In this document: positions 36,401 to 45,439 of the stretch, one piece after another
Layout of the letters: every line of letters starts with the position of its first letter
How positions within the stretch are numbered: the stretch's first letter is position 1
Source: Blautia sp. OF03-15BH
GTDB lineage: Bacteria > Bacillota > Clostridia > Lachnospirales > Lachnospiraceae
DNA: 62,473 bases
NCBI RefSeq assembly: GCF_003463065.1
Contig: NZ_QSCM01000014.1
Coordinates: forward strand, 1-62,473
Direction: 5' to 3'
Position numbers and translations under genes: made by a program
Notes under the pieces: model-generated
The model's database searches: none
Told to the model about the DNA's origin: nothing
The model's input: the letters and a program-made list of their open reading frames with translations, nothing else

Positions 36401-39400
36401 GGATGCCTTGATACTGCCATCCATAGCTCCGACAAGACCACCTGTATACCGACCAAGAATGTTCACATTTTCTTCCTGACAATTTTGAAATGTGGCTGTT
36501 CTGTTCGGGTTGACATATCCAATAAATCCACCGATCCAGTTCATATCTGTCTTAATATTGATATTTTCTTCTCTACAGTCACGAATTGTCACATCTACAG
36601 CTGAATAGCCTACGAAACCACCGGTAAATTGCTGACCATTGATGGTCGAATCCGACGTAATCTCTACTTCTGAAATCGTCAGCGGTCTTTCGTGAAATCC
36701 GATGATACCTCCTGTGCAGGCGCTTGAAGATTTCTGGTTGGAATTGATCTCTAGCGTAATCTTCATAGAAGCAAGGGAACATTTCTTCACTTCGAGCGTA
36801 CCACCTTTTCTGCCTTCTGCCAACAAACCACCAAGATCTCGCAGATTTTTGCCTGAAACACTCAAATTCTGTGCGCTTACATTCTCTACTGTTACAGAAC
36901 TGTAATCATTCGCGCCCACAAGACCACCGGCAGCAGCTGTATAAAAGTTCTCTGCATGTGTGGTAACAGATAATTGATCTACATCTTTTACAGAACTATC
37001 TTCATTTCCGGTAATTGACAAAGTACCATAACTAATATTCCATCCAACTAATCCACCTGTACTTCCATCGTTATAAACCCATTTTGTTACCTTTTCGTTC
37101 TGAATCGTCCAGTTGGTAAAAGATACATTCCTTTTCGCTCCACTATATCCATCAATATAACCAATGGCTCCACCCGTCATGGTACCACCATATACGTTTA
37201 TATTTTCCAGATTAAACTGATCAAAGGTTACAGTAACACTGGAATTGGCAGTTCTTGCAGCAAAACCTCCTACCCCTATATGCACTTCCGGATCCGTTCT
37301 TTTTGTCACGCACATTAATTTACCATTTATATCAAATAATCCAAGCTTAACGTTTCCTGATATCTTAAGATGATTTACCTTACACCCATCTGTAAAGTGA
37401 AAATCCACAAACAGTCCGGCACCCTGATTTCGCCATGTACCACTGCTGTATTCCGTGTGATAATCATTCTGATTCATATTTAAGGTAATCAGTGTGTCTT
37501 CTGTCCTGTCGGTGTTGATGCTCTTAATCAATAAATTGCGGCGATATACTTCAGGAATACTACAGTTACTGCTCCAAACATGCTTATTATTTCCATAGCT
37601 GGAACCGATTCCCCGGAAACCATTTCCGTAGCTGCTCATATCTATGCTGCCTGTTTCAAACGTGAGCATAACCGGAATATTGGTATTAGCCAAAGTACTT
37701 TTCCCGGCCAGACGGGCAGCCGCATTTCCTGTGGTATAATTCTTCACCAGATAAGACATGCGACTTTTTGCCGTATCGCTGCCTGCAGTACTTACCACTC
37801 CGCCCCAGTACGCTTCATCCGCAAGATTCTTATCCTCAGCTGACGCTGTTCCAATTCCTTCGTAGGATGCAGTACGTGGTTTGCCATATTGATAAGCATC
37901 CACAAATTTGCTGTCAACATCGGTGTAACTACCACTGGAGTCCATCGCCCCTGCACCACTGTTTACAATTGCAGAAAGCAGCCACAATCCCTGGGCAGAT
38001 GTTACGGTAACATTCAGGCTTTCATCTGATTCGCTTACCTGAAGGTCATTTGTTCCTGCTGTCAAAGTCGGAATGGTATAGTTTTTATCTGTGTTATCTA
38101 CAGTGCATCCTTCCGCGCAAGCATAGCCATCCAGAACACGTCCAACATAAGGATTGCGGTAAAAATAATTTCCACCGTTTGATGCTGTTTTTCCATCGGC
38201 TGTGCCATCTTGCTTTACCATATTCACTGTTTTATTGGAAGCTACCGCATCTGTGCACGCTACTTTAAAGGTATTGGATGTTCCATCCATATTTCGGAAC
38301 ACCACACCGCCACCGGTCTTTTCGTAGTCCGTATTTTCTTTGACATGGGTTGCGCCGCCGACCAGCCCTACGTAGCCGCCTGCTGCAATCATATATGAAC
38401 AAGTTCCACTGAATGTCACGGAATTCGCAGCATAATTTACTGACACATGATCAATGATTGTATCCCCACCCATGCAGTAACCAACCACGCCGCCAAAAAA
38501 CGGATTTTTGTCGCTTCCAGGAAGACTTTTTGCCTGCATGGTGATCGTTGCCTGTGAATAATCCACAATCAGATCTTTCACGACACTTCCCCGGCTATAA
38601 TCAATCAGACCGCCAAAGCTGTCTTTATTCGCATTGGTTCCTGTTAAGGCAACTGTAGTATTATTCTTAGAGGCACCTACAATGACTCCGCTGAATGGAT
38701 TCTCTTTCGTACCAAGACCGCCAAAGCTTTCTGCTGACAAAGTAATATCCTTATCAATCTTGTAATATGCATTCAGCAGATAGCTCGTTGCTTTTCCCTC
38801 ATCAGCTGCGCTTCCGCTCTCGTTCTTCCAGACTCCGTTCTCCCAGGTATAAGTAATATCTGTTCCTGTTGCATCACTTGTTGCTCCATTTAGGAGATGA
38901 TATCCTTCCGCAGTCTGTGCCTGATTTTCCAATACTTTTGAATTGAAAATTGCCTGGAATTTTGAAACACTGCCCGGACTCTGAATATAGGCTGCCAGCG
39001 AACTCAGCTGATGCGCATTTTCAATAATATACGGATCACCATACGTTCCACATCCTTTCAGGAGACCGGTTGTCTTCTGGTTGATATCTAACTCATACTT
39101 GCTTTCATTGATATTCTGCTGCGTATAGACGTAACGGATAAATTTCGAGCTGCTATATCTGGATTTTACATACTCTTCATTAGCCGTTTGATTCTGTTCA
39201 TCTGTGATATAGCTGTCACTATCATAATACTGATGCTGCTTATCCGGATTGCGCCCGGTTGTTCCTGTATTCGTCAATTCTACACCGTAAGTGACCTTAT
39301 CATCCGTACTGTTGAAATTATACGTACCGGTACCTTCTGAAGAATACATAAAGGATTCTAAAAGAGTTGCCCTGGTAAATATTGTATGGGTTGTATGATA

Positions 39401-42400
39401 ATCAACCAGCTCATTCCCATTGTTATAAACGGATGTAGACTTCGATGTATCCTCTTTCAGACGCCCATCCAGTGCAATATTGGAAAATGAAAGAGTCAAC
39501 TTCGTTGCCGTCGCACTGCCGACTTTACCGATCAGACTGGTTGCTGCGTAATCAGTTGTCTTACCAGATCCTTCTCCTGTCGTATACCCTTCTCCTGTAG
39601 AAAGCGCATTTACTGTTAATTTGACTGCCTGATCCATCTGGTTAATCAGAAGCGGTGCATACGCTGCGCCATCTTTTGCAATCTCCGTCACACGAATTCC
39701 AGCCAGTGTCACATTATTCAGGCTGATTTCAACGATATTGTTGACCGGATCACCGATTACGCTTCCATAAATCAATGCACCGGAACTGTATGTACCGGCA
39801 TCTGCTGCACTTTCTTTTCCTATCGTTCCCAAAAAAGAGGTATTTATTACCGCTATGTTGTGAGTGGTATGATAAAATAATCCGTGCTGCATCAAATAAT
39901 GCTGATGGTCAGAATCTGACAGTTGTTTATTCTTACTTTCCGTCTCTTTTGCATTCATGCCATCATAATCAAAGGTCACACTGGTCGCCGTCTGATTCGT
40001 TCCAAGATTCACAACTCCCAGCGGTGTCACCGGATAGTAGGAATATCCAGTCAGGTCAATCGGACCGGTGATCGTGACATCTGTCTGCTCTCCCTGACGG
40101 AAGTAGCCTCTGATATTCGGAGCAGCATACTGTGCCACACTCCAGAGAACCATATTTTCCGGTGATGTGACACTGTCCACATTCAAAGCCGAATTATTCT
40201 TCCTGTAACTGTCCAGATTGTAGTAGTATCTTGTATTTCCATTTTTATAATTGCCTAACTGTCCGGTATAGGTATTTCCTGTACCTTCTATATCAATACG
40301 CTCTGCTGTTTCATTCTCGTCACGCACTGCCAGAGAAACTACTGCATTACTGTTTCCTGCATCATCCTTCTTTGTCGTACCGACCAGTTCATCGAAGTAT
40401 TCTGAGTTTCCGATATCAAGTGTTACCGCATCACTGCCAATCTTATAAGCAACGTCGGAAGCATTTCCCCATGTACCTGCCTCGAGATACAGTGCAGACT
40501 CTACATTTTCACTTTGTGTCACTTTGATCAGGCCAGTTCCCACCAGCAGACCGCTTGGCGTATTCTTCGTTGATTTTCCGGTAAAGGTTGTTGCCTTATT
40601 CTCTGTTTTAAATACAATACTGTTCGCAGCAGTTGCATTCCAGTATCCGGTTGCCTGATATACCAGACCGCCAAACTGAGCCTTTGCATTCAATTTGGCT
40701 CCGGAAATCGTAACTCCGCTTTTGCTGGCTGTATTGTCCACAGATGCAGCAAAAACCACATTTGTGTTCTTCCACTGATAGCCAAGAAGTCCGCCACTGG
40801 TGTTATTTGCACCATTAGTATTAATATTCTCTTTCTTCACCTGAAGATTTGATATCTTAATCGTTGTGTATGCTGACGTGTAAGAATTACTGGTACCATT
40901 CTGTGTTTCGCCCCTGCTGACTGCGATCAGACCACCGACTTTAGCATTGGAAGCAGATTTTGATGTGATGGAACCGCTTAATGTACATGTGTCAACCAAC
41001 ACTTCACAGTCTCCCATCACTTCTGCCGCCAGACCACCAATTCTCTGATTATCCGTATTTCGTTCGTCAATAAACGAGGACTCACTTCCCAAGGTACAAT
41101 TCTTGAAGGTCAATACTTCACTTTCACATCTTCCCAGTAAGCCTGCCTGCCAGACGTGGAGCTTTTTTGCATCAGTTTCTTCTGAAACAGATACTTTGGT
41201 ATTAACAGTCACATTTTCAAAAGTTGTATTCCCACTTGCCAGACCGATTGCCGCTGAGACGAATGCCGGATATCTGATATCACCTGAATTTTCTTCCTCC
41301 TTTACATTCTTAGGAACTCTACAGGCAACAGTGCCCGCAATTGTGAGATCCTGAATTGTCACATTACCGGCGAACGGAATCAGCGCCAGACTATAATGTG
41401 CATCTCTCTGATCACTCCTCTTTGCATAAAGCTGCCCTGCTGCATTTCCTTCTGTACCTGAAACATTTGCACCATACGTTGTCCCAATGTCCAAAGTAAT
41501 CGTATGACTGTTTCCGTTCAGTGTTCCGGCAAATCTCTGCGCAGTATCCTCAATGTTATCTTCTTTACCAATACCCAGAATACCGGTGCCGGTAAGATCA
41601 ATATCTCCGGTAAGTGACACTGCCTGCGATTTTGTCGCATCTACCGGCTTAGCAAAGCTCAGTGCCGCAGAGCTTCCTGTGTATGCCTTCGAGAGATCAA
41701 AAGCCAGTACATATGCCGCAAATGCATTGGCACTGCTAATTTCTGATCCGTTTCCATTCTGCACCTGAACCGTGTGTGCATCTTGATCAAATGTAACCAC
41801 ACCATCGTTTCCTTCAGATAGTTTATCGCCGAGGCGTATTACTGCACCCCAGTTTCCGATATCGGAACCGCCTCTATCCGCACCGGAATAACGGGTAAGA
41901 CTCCATCCGCTTCCTTCTGCATTCAAGCCATTGCCATTACCAAGTGCGTACACCAGTCCATCATCGTTGTTTCCCACAATCTGACCCACATGATGGTATG
42001 CAGTTGTAATCTTCTGATCACTTAGATCTGTAGATCCGTGCAGACGCAGTACACCCTTTACCAGATGCCCCACCAGACCTCCCCGGCCATCCACATTGTC
42101 GGCATCGTATGAAAGGTCACTACTGCTTTTCAATGCTACATTACCCACATTGAGCAGCCCATCATTCATTTTTCCAACCAGTCCGCCAAAGCTGGCTTTC
42201 GGATCCTTCTTCATATCAGCTGTAGTTGCTGATACGTTTTCTATCTCAACATAACTCTTTTCGGATATGACGCCAATGATTCCACCATAAGAACTATTTA
42301 CATTCGCACCACCTGAAGTACTTGCATCGATTGCTTTATCAAACTCACCTTTGATCGTCAGCGTATTATCCATCTGATCTGACTGATACGTTCCGATTAT

Positions 42401-43807
42401 TCCGCCAAAGTTCGTAACCGTACCTGATACTTCCGCTGTCATGGTATTTGCTGTACTTGCAGAAATAGAAATCGCAGTCTTCGCCGTACTGGTATTTTCC
42501 AGCAGGCCGAACAGACCTCCGACATCCTGCCCACCGGAAATCACAAGCTTCTTAAATTGATAATCAGAAAGATCACAACTAACTGCTTCCCCTTTCGTAA
42601 CAAGCCAGTAACCGTTCAGACCTCCGGCTGCTGATGTACTTCCTGCCTTTACTGTAAGTGTATCTGCAAAACTAAAGGCTGTCGTCTGTTCTTTTAACTG
42701 AATGCTTCCATCTGTTACACTACCAACAAGACCTCCTGCATTTCCGGAATCAGAAGTGACTTGATCTATGGAACTTCCTGCAATCTTCAATCCTGCATCC
42801 GTCTCCATATGACCGACAAAGCCACCTGCATCCATCCCCGCTTCCGTCGCTTCGACTTTGATGCTTCCTGCATTGGAAGCTTTCTTAAATTCTGCTGTCA
42901 GTGAAGTGTTTTCAGCCATTGTATTGCAAAAAAGACCCGTATGGCTCGATGTACTTATTGTCAGTTCTTTTGTAAACTGATTTTCAAAAGTCAGAGTGGC
43001 ACTGGTTCCTTTTTCCATTGTACCGATCAGGCCGCCGATGACTGCATTTGATATCTTGTCTGAATTCAAATCCCTAAGTACAATTTTACCGGTTAAACAT
43101 TCATCCGCTCCGCCTTGTTTTAATTTTCCTGCCAGCAAAGGTTCCTGCATGGAAGGTGTGCTTTCTGAAATACAAAATGGGATTGTTCCAAGTTTTGCTT
43201 TTGTCGAAAGCGCATTAAAGAGAGAACGAGATGCCGCTATAGAATACTGTGTGGCAGCGGTTCCCTGATCCAGCTCAAACGCTCCTTCATAAGGGCTGGT
43301 TTCATCACCCAGCCCAAGGAAATTGTAGCTGGTTCCATTTAAGGTTAAGGGCTGGGTAAGATCCCAGCCTGTTGTTGTAATTAATCGAATAGTATACGTA
43401 GAATACTGCGCCGGGTAAACATTAGATAACAAAATTAATCCTTCCCCATCTGTAACCTCTACAGTATTGGTTTCCTGATCAACTTTCAATTTCCCGGATA
43501 ATTCAGCTGCTTTATCCAGACTCAGACTCGGACTATCTGCATCAGACTCCAGCCCTTCTGCCAAAAGCTCCAGTGATAACTGAACCTGCTCCGATTCTTC
43601 CGCGGCTGCTTCTGTCTGAACCTCCTGCTCCTTTGAGTCTTCTTCCGAAGCCGCAGAATCGCCGTCCTCAAAATCGTTCTCTGCTTCTACTGAACTCTCA
43701 TATCCTTCTGCGCGTTCTGCCAGTGCCGGTAACGTCGTACTCATCACCATACCTGCCGCCAGTCCGACTGCTATGACACGTCTTATCCAACTATTTCTTC
43801 TCGTCAT
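33458..43807 (-). CDS. Giant secreted GLUG-repeat beta-helix adhesin (3449 residues)
   Basis: A classical signal peptide (MTRRNSWIRRVIAVG, cleavage near ALAERAEG) is followed by an acidic spacer to about residue 90. From about 250 to 2450 there are around twenty GLUG-like turns such as NAGGLVGSV, SYGGIIGVI, FGGVVGYC, TGGFVGYS and YTGGLVGAM, with 30-60 residue spacing, typical of right-handed beta-helix surface proteins. The last 900 residues lack these and look like several beta domains. There is no LPXTG, membrane segment or S-layer-homology motif, so attachment must be non-covalent or through operon partners. TAATG overlap with the previous gene and ATGA with the next one show tight coupling. 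At about 370 kDa it is by far the largest protein here. Confidence 0.88.
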   Translation of the reverse strand: MTRRNSWIRRVIAVGLAAGMVMSTTLPALAERAEGYESSVEAENDFEDGDSAASEEDSKEQEVQTEAAAEESEQVQLSLELLAEGLESDADSPSLSLDKAAELSGKLKVDQETNTVEVTDGEGLILLSNVYPAQYSTYTIRLITTTGWDLTQPLTLNGTSYNFLGLGDETSPYEGAFELDQGTAATQYSIAASRSLFNALSTKAKLGTIPFCISESTPSMQEPLLAGKLKQGGADECLTGKIVLRDLNSDKISNAVIGGLIGTMEKGTSATLTFENQFTKELTISTSSHTGLFCNTMAENTSLTAEFKKASNAGSIKVEATEAGMDAGGFVGHMETDAGLKIAGSSIDQVTSDSGNAGGLVGSVTDGSIQLKEQTTAFSFADTLTVKAGSTSAAGGLNGYWLVTKGEAVSCDLSDYQFKKLVISGGQDVGGLFGLLENTSTAKTAISISASTANTMTAEVSGTVTNFGGIIGTYQSDQMDNTLTIKGEFDKAIDASTSGGANVNSSYGGIIGVISEKSYVEIENVSATTADMKKDPKASFGGLVGKMNDGLLNVGNVALKSSSDLSYDADNVDGRGGLVGHLVKGVLRLHGSTDLSDQKITTAYHHVGQIVGNNDDGLVYALGNGNGLNAEGSGWSLTRYSGADRGGSDIGNWGAVIRLGDKLSEGNDGVVTFDQDAHTVQVQNGNGSEISSANAFAAYVLAFDLSKAYTGSSAALSFAKPVDATKSQAVSLTGDIDLTGTGILGIGKEDNIEDTAQRFAGTLNGNSHTITLDIGTTYGANVSGTEGNAAGQLYAKRSDQRDAHYSLALIPFAGNVTIQDLTIAGTVACRVPKNVKEEENSGDIRYPAFVSAAIGLASGNTTFENVTVNTKVSVSEETDAKKLHVWQAGLLGRCESEVLTFKNCTLGSESSFIDERNTDNQRIGGLAAEVMGDCEVLVDTCTLSGSITSKSASNAKVGGLIAVSRGETQNGTSNSYTSAYTTIKISNLQVKKENINTNGANNTSGGLLGYQWKNTNVVFAASVDNTASKSGVTISGAKLNAKAQFGGLVYQATGYWNATAANSIVFKTENKATTFTGKSTKNTPSGLLVGTGLIKVTQSENVESALYLEAGTWGNASDVAYKIGSDAVTLDIGNSEYFDELVGTTKKDDAGNSNAVVSLAVRDENETAERIDIEGTGNTYTGQLGNYKNGNTRYYYNLDSYRKNNSALNVDSVTSPENMVLWSVAQYAAPNIRGYFRQGEQTDVTITGPIDLTGYSYYPVTPLGVVNLGTNQTATSVTFDYDGMNAKETESKNKQLSDSDHQHYLMQHGLFYHTTHNIAVINTSFLGTIGKESAADAGTYSSGALIYGSVIGDPVNNIVEISLNNVTLAGIRVTEIAKDGAAYAPLLINQMDQAVKLTVNALSTGEGYTTGEGSGKTTDYAATSLIGKVGSATATKLTLSFSNIALDGRLKEDTSKSTSVYNNGNELVDYHTTHTIFTRATLLESFMYSSEGTGTYNFNSTDDKVTYGVELTNTGTTGRNPDKQHQYYDSDSYITDEQNQTANEEYVKSRYSSSKFIRYVYTQQNINESKYELDINQKTTGLLKGCGTYGDPYIIENAHQLSSLAAYIQSPGSVSKFQAIFNSKVLENQAQTAEGYHLLNGATSDATGTDITYTWENGVWKNESGSAADEGKATSYLLNAYYKIDKDITLSAESFGGLGTKENPFSGVIVGASKNNTTVALTGTNANKDSFGGLIDYSRGSVVKDLIVDYSQATITMQAKSLPGSDKNPFFGGVVGYCMGGDTIIDHVSVNYAANSVTFSGTCSYMIAAGGYVGLVGGATHVKENTDYEKTGGGVVFRNMDGTSNTFKVACTDAVASNKTVNMVKQDGTADGKTASNGGNYFYRNPYVGRVLDGYACAEGCTVDNTDKNYTIPTLTAGTNDLQVSESDESLNVTVTSAQGLWLLSAIVNSGAGAMDSSGSYTDVDSKFVDAYQYGKPRTASYEGIGTASAEDKNLADEAYWGGVVSTAGSDTAKSRMSYLVKNYTTGNAAARLAGKSTLANTNIPVMLTFETGSIDMSSYGNGFRGIGSSYGNNKHVWSSNCSIPEVYRRNLLIKSINTDRTEDTLITLNMNQNDYHTEYSSGTWRNQGAGLFVDFHFTDGCKVNHLKISGNVKLGLFDINGKLMCVTKRTDPEVHIGVGGFAARTANSSVTVTFDQFNLENINVYGGTMTGGAIGYIDGYSGAKRNVSFTNWTIQNEKVTKWVYNDGSTGGLVGWNISYGTLSITGNEDSSVKDVDQLSVTTHAENFYTAAAGGLVGANDYSSVTVENVSAQNLSVSGKNLRDLGGLLAEGRKGGTLEVKKCSLASMKITLEINSNQKSSSACTGGIIGFHERPLTISEVEITSDSTINGQQFTGGFVGYSAVDVTIRDCREENINIKTDMNWIGGFIGYVNPNRTATFQNCQEENVNILGRYTGGLVGAMDGSIKASNIEFFNVIGVTYNDKGYAALLVGNTENNATNKYSNKVSGYNLLAKNCKFGYNNKAKVDELSTANIQQIDTSGFWIGKVGVNGTVNLVAVAVQGDDVFPQKDIGTKNGTAAIIYADAFVDQTYQPINSTDKTSSSASPWLDVNPKSEVPFADGTVMTGNGVGMQKGSTTAGAVLKGLQEKTPASDVYWNLLEKKAEFVNFLDTDKDAYVTTYRKEESATTTVSDDVDFPVLVVNNTADVDTMIWNYIAAMTNVSSGTGVKQQKNSITATTYQWDTTQNSFKAKESASLSISKAKKISIVPNAYDNQNSQFTLLDVTYANPTNNQAEPFHLYIPVLVKKVLYISFKTRFLAGTDYCAADYPMNDKATNHYATAGFDEPLTAYIEYSYEKDTDWQSMLDNGENLLWYYDKIMDLASGSTAASGKTLLPSGTRLTLVDRQTKQYYTYTTDGTEDLHKFDFAQMMTSDGKTPFCPVYICDLLDMTVSDAVTEETEGTTYYVVENDPAKATVRVGTTCYRRAEEKDKDVSKYRITITEASKSEARSEGYYLTVQVPETAGYSVINNRLNYGAISRKEGTLPAKITSDERKSGSGYVVYNGVEQEFTVSTTRVHNGSEISDTVMENGDSVKIKLQSTLKLTEAGKDRFDKVGPSEFYHRFDVSLKKYLKELNGGEYDVIGTENVSYTYTLTGNGLNVKKEEKLQNVAGLDTLTLQYGGSELKKALETAKSDETAITATAEIILTYVTADHFPERNTSDSSDSSGMSVVAASAIANTASQLPITTNKGTSEDKNRYYTTNPSRASLEYSAIAGISDATRQLGINPSDEVNSSDTIETRAKYDYSSVDSAVLKKAAKIRYTLELFQKNQDGAYAETPLEIGEYLMSMRMEAAGEPSSSSEKSRQWTKPFVSSEDKQEFAYIDFTPLTGEAFEAKGHTYANYKVRLTAVLLDQDSKEIDGTKASDYIIYTNARIYQQILETMQGAEAGNK

Positions 43808-44736
43808 TATTTTCTTTCAACCTTTTCTGTAAAAGTAACCTTCACCAACTGTTCCAGTTCTGCCCAGCTTTTTCCACTTAATGCTGATAGCTCTTCAGGG
43901 TTTCTGTAAAACTGAAACTGAACAGCCGTCGTCGCGCCATCCACCTCAAAGCTGTACGTTCCGCTCTCCTGCGTGCCATTCGTAGCCCATTTACTCAGCT
44001 GCAGACTCTTCGGCCACGTCATAGTCACTGTCCCTGCTCCATTTCCGGATATTTCATAATTAAAAGCATCATATGCATCCGGATCCTTGGTCTTTGAATC
44101 AAGAAATTGTCCGGTCCAGCTTTTGACCGCTTCATAATCCGCAAAAGAAAAGACAGCCGCAAGCTTCTGACGATTTACAGTCTCCTTACTCTCTTCGGAT
44201 GGCTCGGCAACCACCTGAATCTTCACCTTATCCTTTAAGTCGACCGGTATCACAAATTGATACCAGTTTTTCTTTGCACTTCCGGTCTTTAATGTCTGAT
44301 TTCCCAGGGTACACGTTCCATTTTCATTAAATAGATTGTTCTCCATCTTAATGTTTGTAATATTATCCGGAAGCTTTCCACCATCCATTGCATACAGCTG
44401 TGCGGTTACCTTATAGGTAATATCGTTAAGATTATACCGTTTACTGTCTCCCCAGACATAATTGCAGATCTGGATTGTGAAGGTACATGTTCCGTCCTTC
44501 TCTGCAAGCGAAATACGCTTAACCGGATAATTCACATCATCCAGATTCAGTTGTGAAAGATAGTTTGAGCTGAACATCGTATCACTTTGCGTTCCGGTAG
44601 ACACCACTCGTTTCACACTGTTAAAGCTTGTATACGCTGCAAAGCTTCCATATATAGCAAGAGTCAGCACGCCAATGATAAAAAGAATCCCGGCCAGCCT
44701 GACCTGCCTGATCCATTTTCCTGTTTTTTTCTTCAT
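43807..44736 (-). CDS. SipW-type secreted protein, first gene of the giant-adhesin operon
   Basis: 309 residues. Basic MKKKTGKWIRQVR, a hydrophobic core, then GSFAAYTSFNSVKRVVSTG, which fits the A-x-Y-T/F signature after the core seen in SipW-dependent proteins. The rest is predicted extracellular. No cysteine pair like EGCDxxC is seen. AGGAAGGAAA precedes the ATG. Its stop is joined to the giant gene's ATG (TAATG). It may nucleate or anchor the assembly. Confidence 0.74.
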   Translation of the reverse strand: MKKKTGKWIRQVRLAGILFIIGVLTLAIYGSFAAYTSFNSVKRVVSTGTQSDTMFSSNYLSQLNLDDVNYPVKRISLAEKDGTCTFTIQICNYVWGDSKRYNLNDITYKVTAQLYAMDGGKLPDNITNIKMENNLFNENGTCTLGNQTLKTGSAKKNWYQFVIPVDLKDKVKIQVVAEPSEESKETVNRQKLAAVFSFADYEAVKSWTGQFLDSKTKDPDAYDAFNYEISGNGAGTVTMTWPKSLQLSKWATNGTQESGTYSFEVDGATTAVQFQFYRNPEELSALSGKSWAELEQLVKVTFTEKVERK

Positions 44737-44771
44737 TTTATTTCCTTCCTACGGTTTCGTTCTCTTTTGTA

Positions 44772-44800
44772 AGAATATCGGTATCTCACCTTATAGTCAA
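44772..44800 (-). promoter_or_regulatory. Promoter of the giant-adhesin operon
   Basis: TTGACT (44800-44795), 17-bp spacer, TATTCT (44777-44772) on the minus strand, starting transcription near 44765, about 29 nt before the first start codon. The tandem repeats at 44841-44885 lie 41 bp upstream of the -35. Confidence 0.7.
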
Positions 44801-44840
44801 GACTTTTCCGTCGTAGAATTCGAATTTGTAATCGTTATTA

Positions 44841-44885
44841 TCTATATACTTCATTTCTATATACTTTATTTCTATATACTTCCTC
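44841..44885. repeat. Three 15-bp tandem repeats upstream of the giant-adhesin promoter
   Basis: TCTATATACTTCATT, TCTATATACTTTATT and TCTATATACTTCCTC follow one another without a gap. The spacing and position upstream of a promoter fit a multi-site activator or repressor binding region; there is no coding explanation. They abut the IS66 remnant. Confidence 0.65.
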
Positions 44886-44904
44886 TCCAACTGGCATTGC
44901 TTCA

Positions 44905-45125
44905 TCATCTCGTACACAACTCATACCGATCACCGATGATCGTTGCCAGACCATCGATCCCTTTTCTCAAATCAACAGTGCCGCACGCAAGGACTACACG
45001 GCTGATCCCGGCTGCGTCTTCAAGCATGGGACACCTCCCGTAAGATATTGCTCAGAAGAGTGTCTGAAATGTCATTGGAGTTCTCAATCTGAAATGACGC
45101 GGTCCGGATAACAGCCGCCGGCTCA
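44905..45125 (-). pseudogene. IS66-family remnant (end of orfA and start of orfB)
   Basis: On the minus strand, a reading ending at 45020 gives AAVIRTASFQIENS...NILREVSHA, like an IS66 first-gene C-terminus. Overlapping it, ATG at 45027 begins MLEDAAGISRVVLACGTVDL followed by RKGIDGLA, the IS66 Orf2 (TnpB of IS66) N-terminus, stopping after 40 codons at 44905. The rest of the element is gone. It sits just upstream of the tandem repeats and the giant-adhesin promoter. Confidence 0.75.
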
Positions 45126-45144
45126 TCACCTTTATCACAAAATA

Positions 45145-45168
45145 AGAGCCTTGCCAAAGCAAGGCTCT
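45145..45168 (-). terminator. Terminator-like hairpin upstream of the giant-adhesin operon
   Basis: Perfect 10-bp stem AGAGCCTTGC/GCAAGGCTCT with a CAAA loop. On the minus strand it is followed by TATTTTG, so it could stop transcription coming from the kinase genes. Confidence 0.6.
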
Positions 45169-45439
45169 CACTAAGCGTTTTTCTTCGAGTAAAGCGGACA
45201 TTCGCAATCTGCGTTCAAAGAATCTATTCGGCTTTTCGGCTTGTGGTTACTGCATAACCCACGGTCTGGCTCCACAATCGGCTGAAACCGAGCCAGTCAA
45301 TTGCTTCATCACCGCGATAGCTTCTACCGCCCTGACCGAGGCTGCCAGAAACACAACACAAGGAATACTGCACAACAAAAGGCTTCCATATTGCCGCATC
45401 CTGCTCTTACTTTTGTTGCTCATCATTTTTCTTCCCTTT
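45169..45439. other. Intergenic stretch with short repeats, no gene
   Basis: No credible gene. It holds the 20-mer GTAAAGCGGACATTCGCAAT (about 45187-45206) that also occurs at about 32251-32270, an imperfect GTGGTTA...TAACCCAC inverted repeat, and a GGCTC...GAGCC hairpin. Translations in this region run into the IS66 remnant, so much of it is likely mobile-element debris. Confidence 0.5.
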
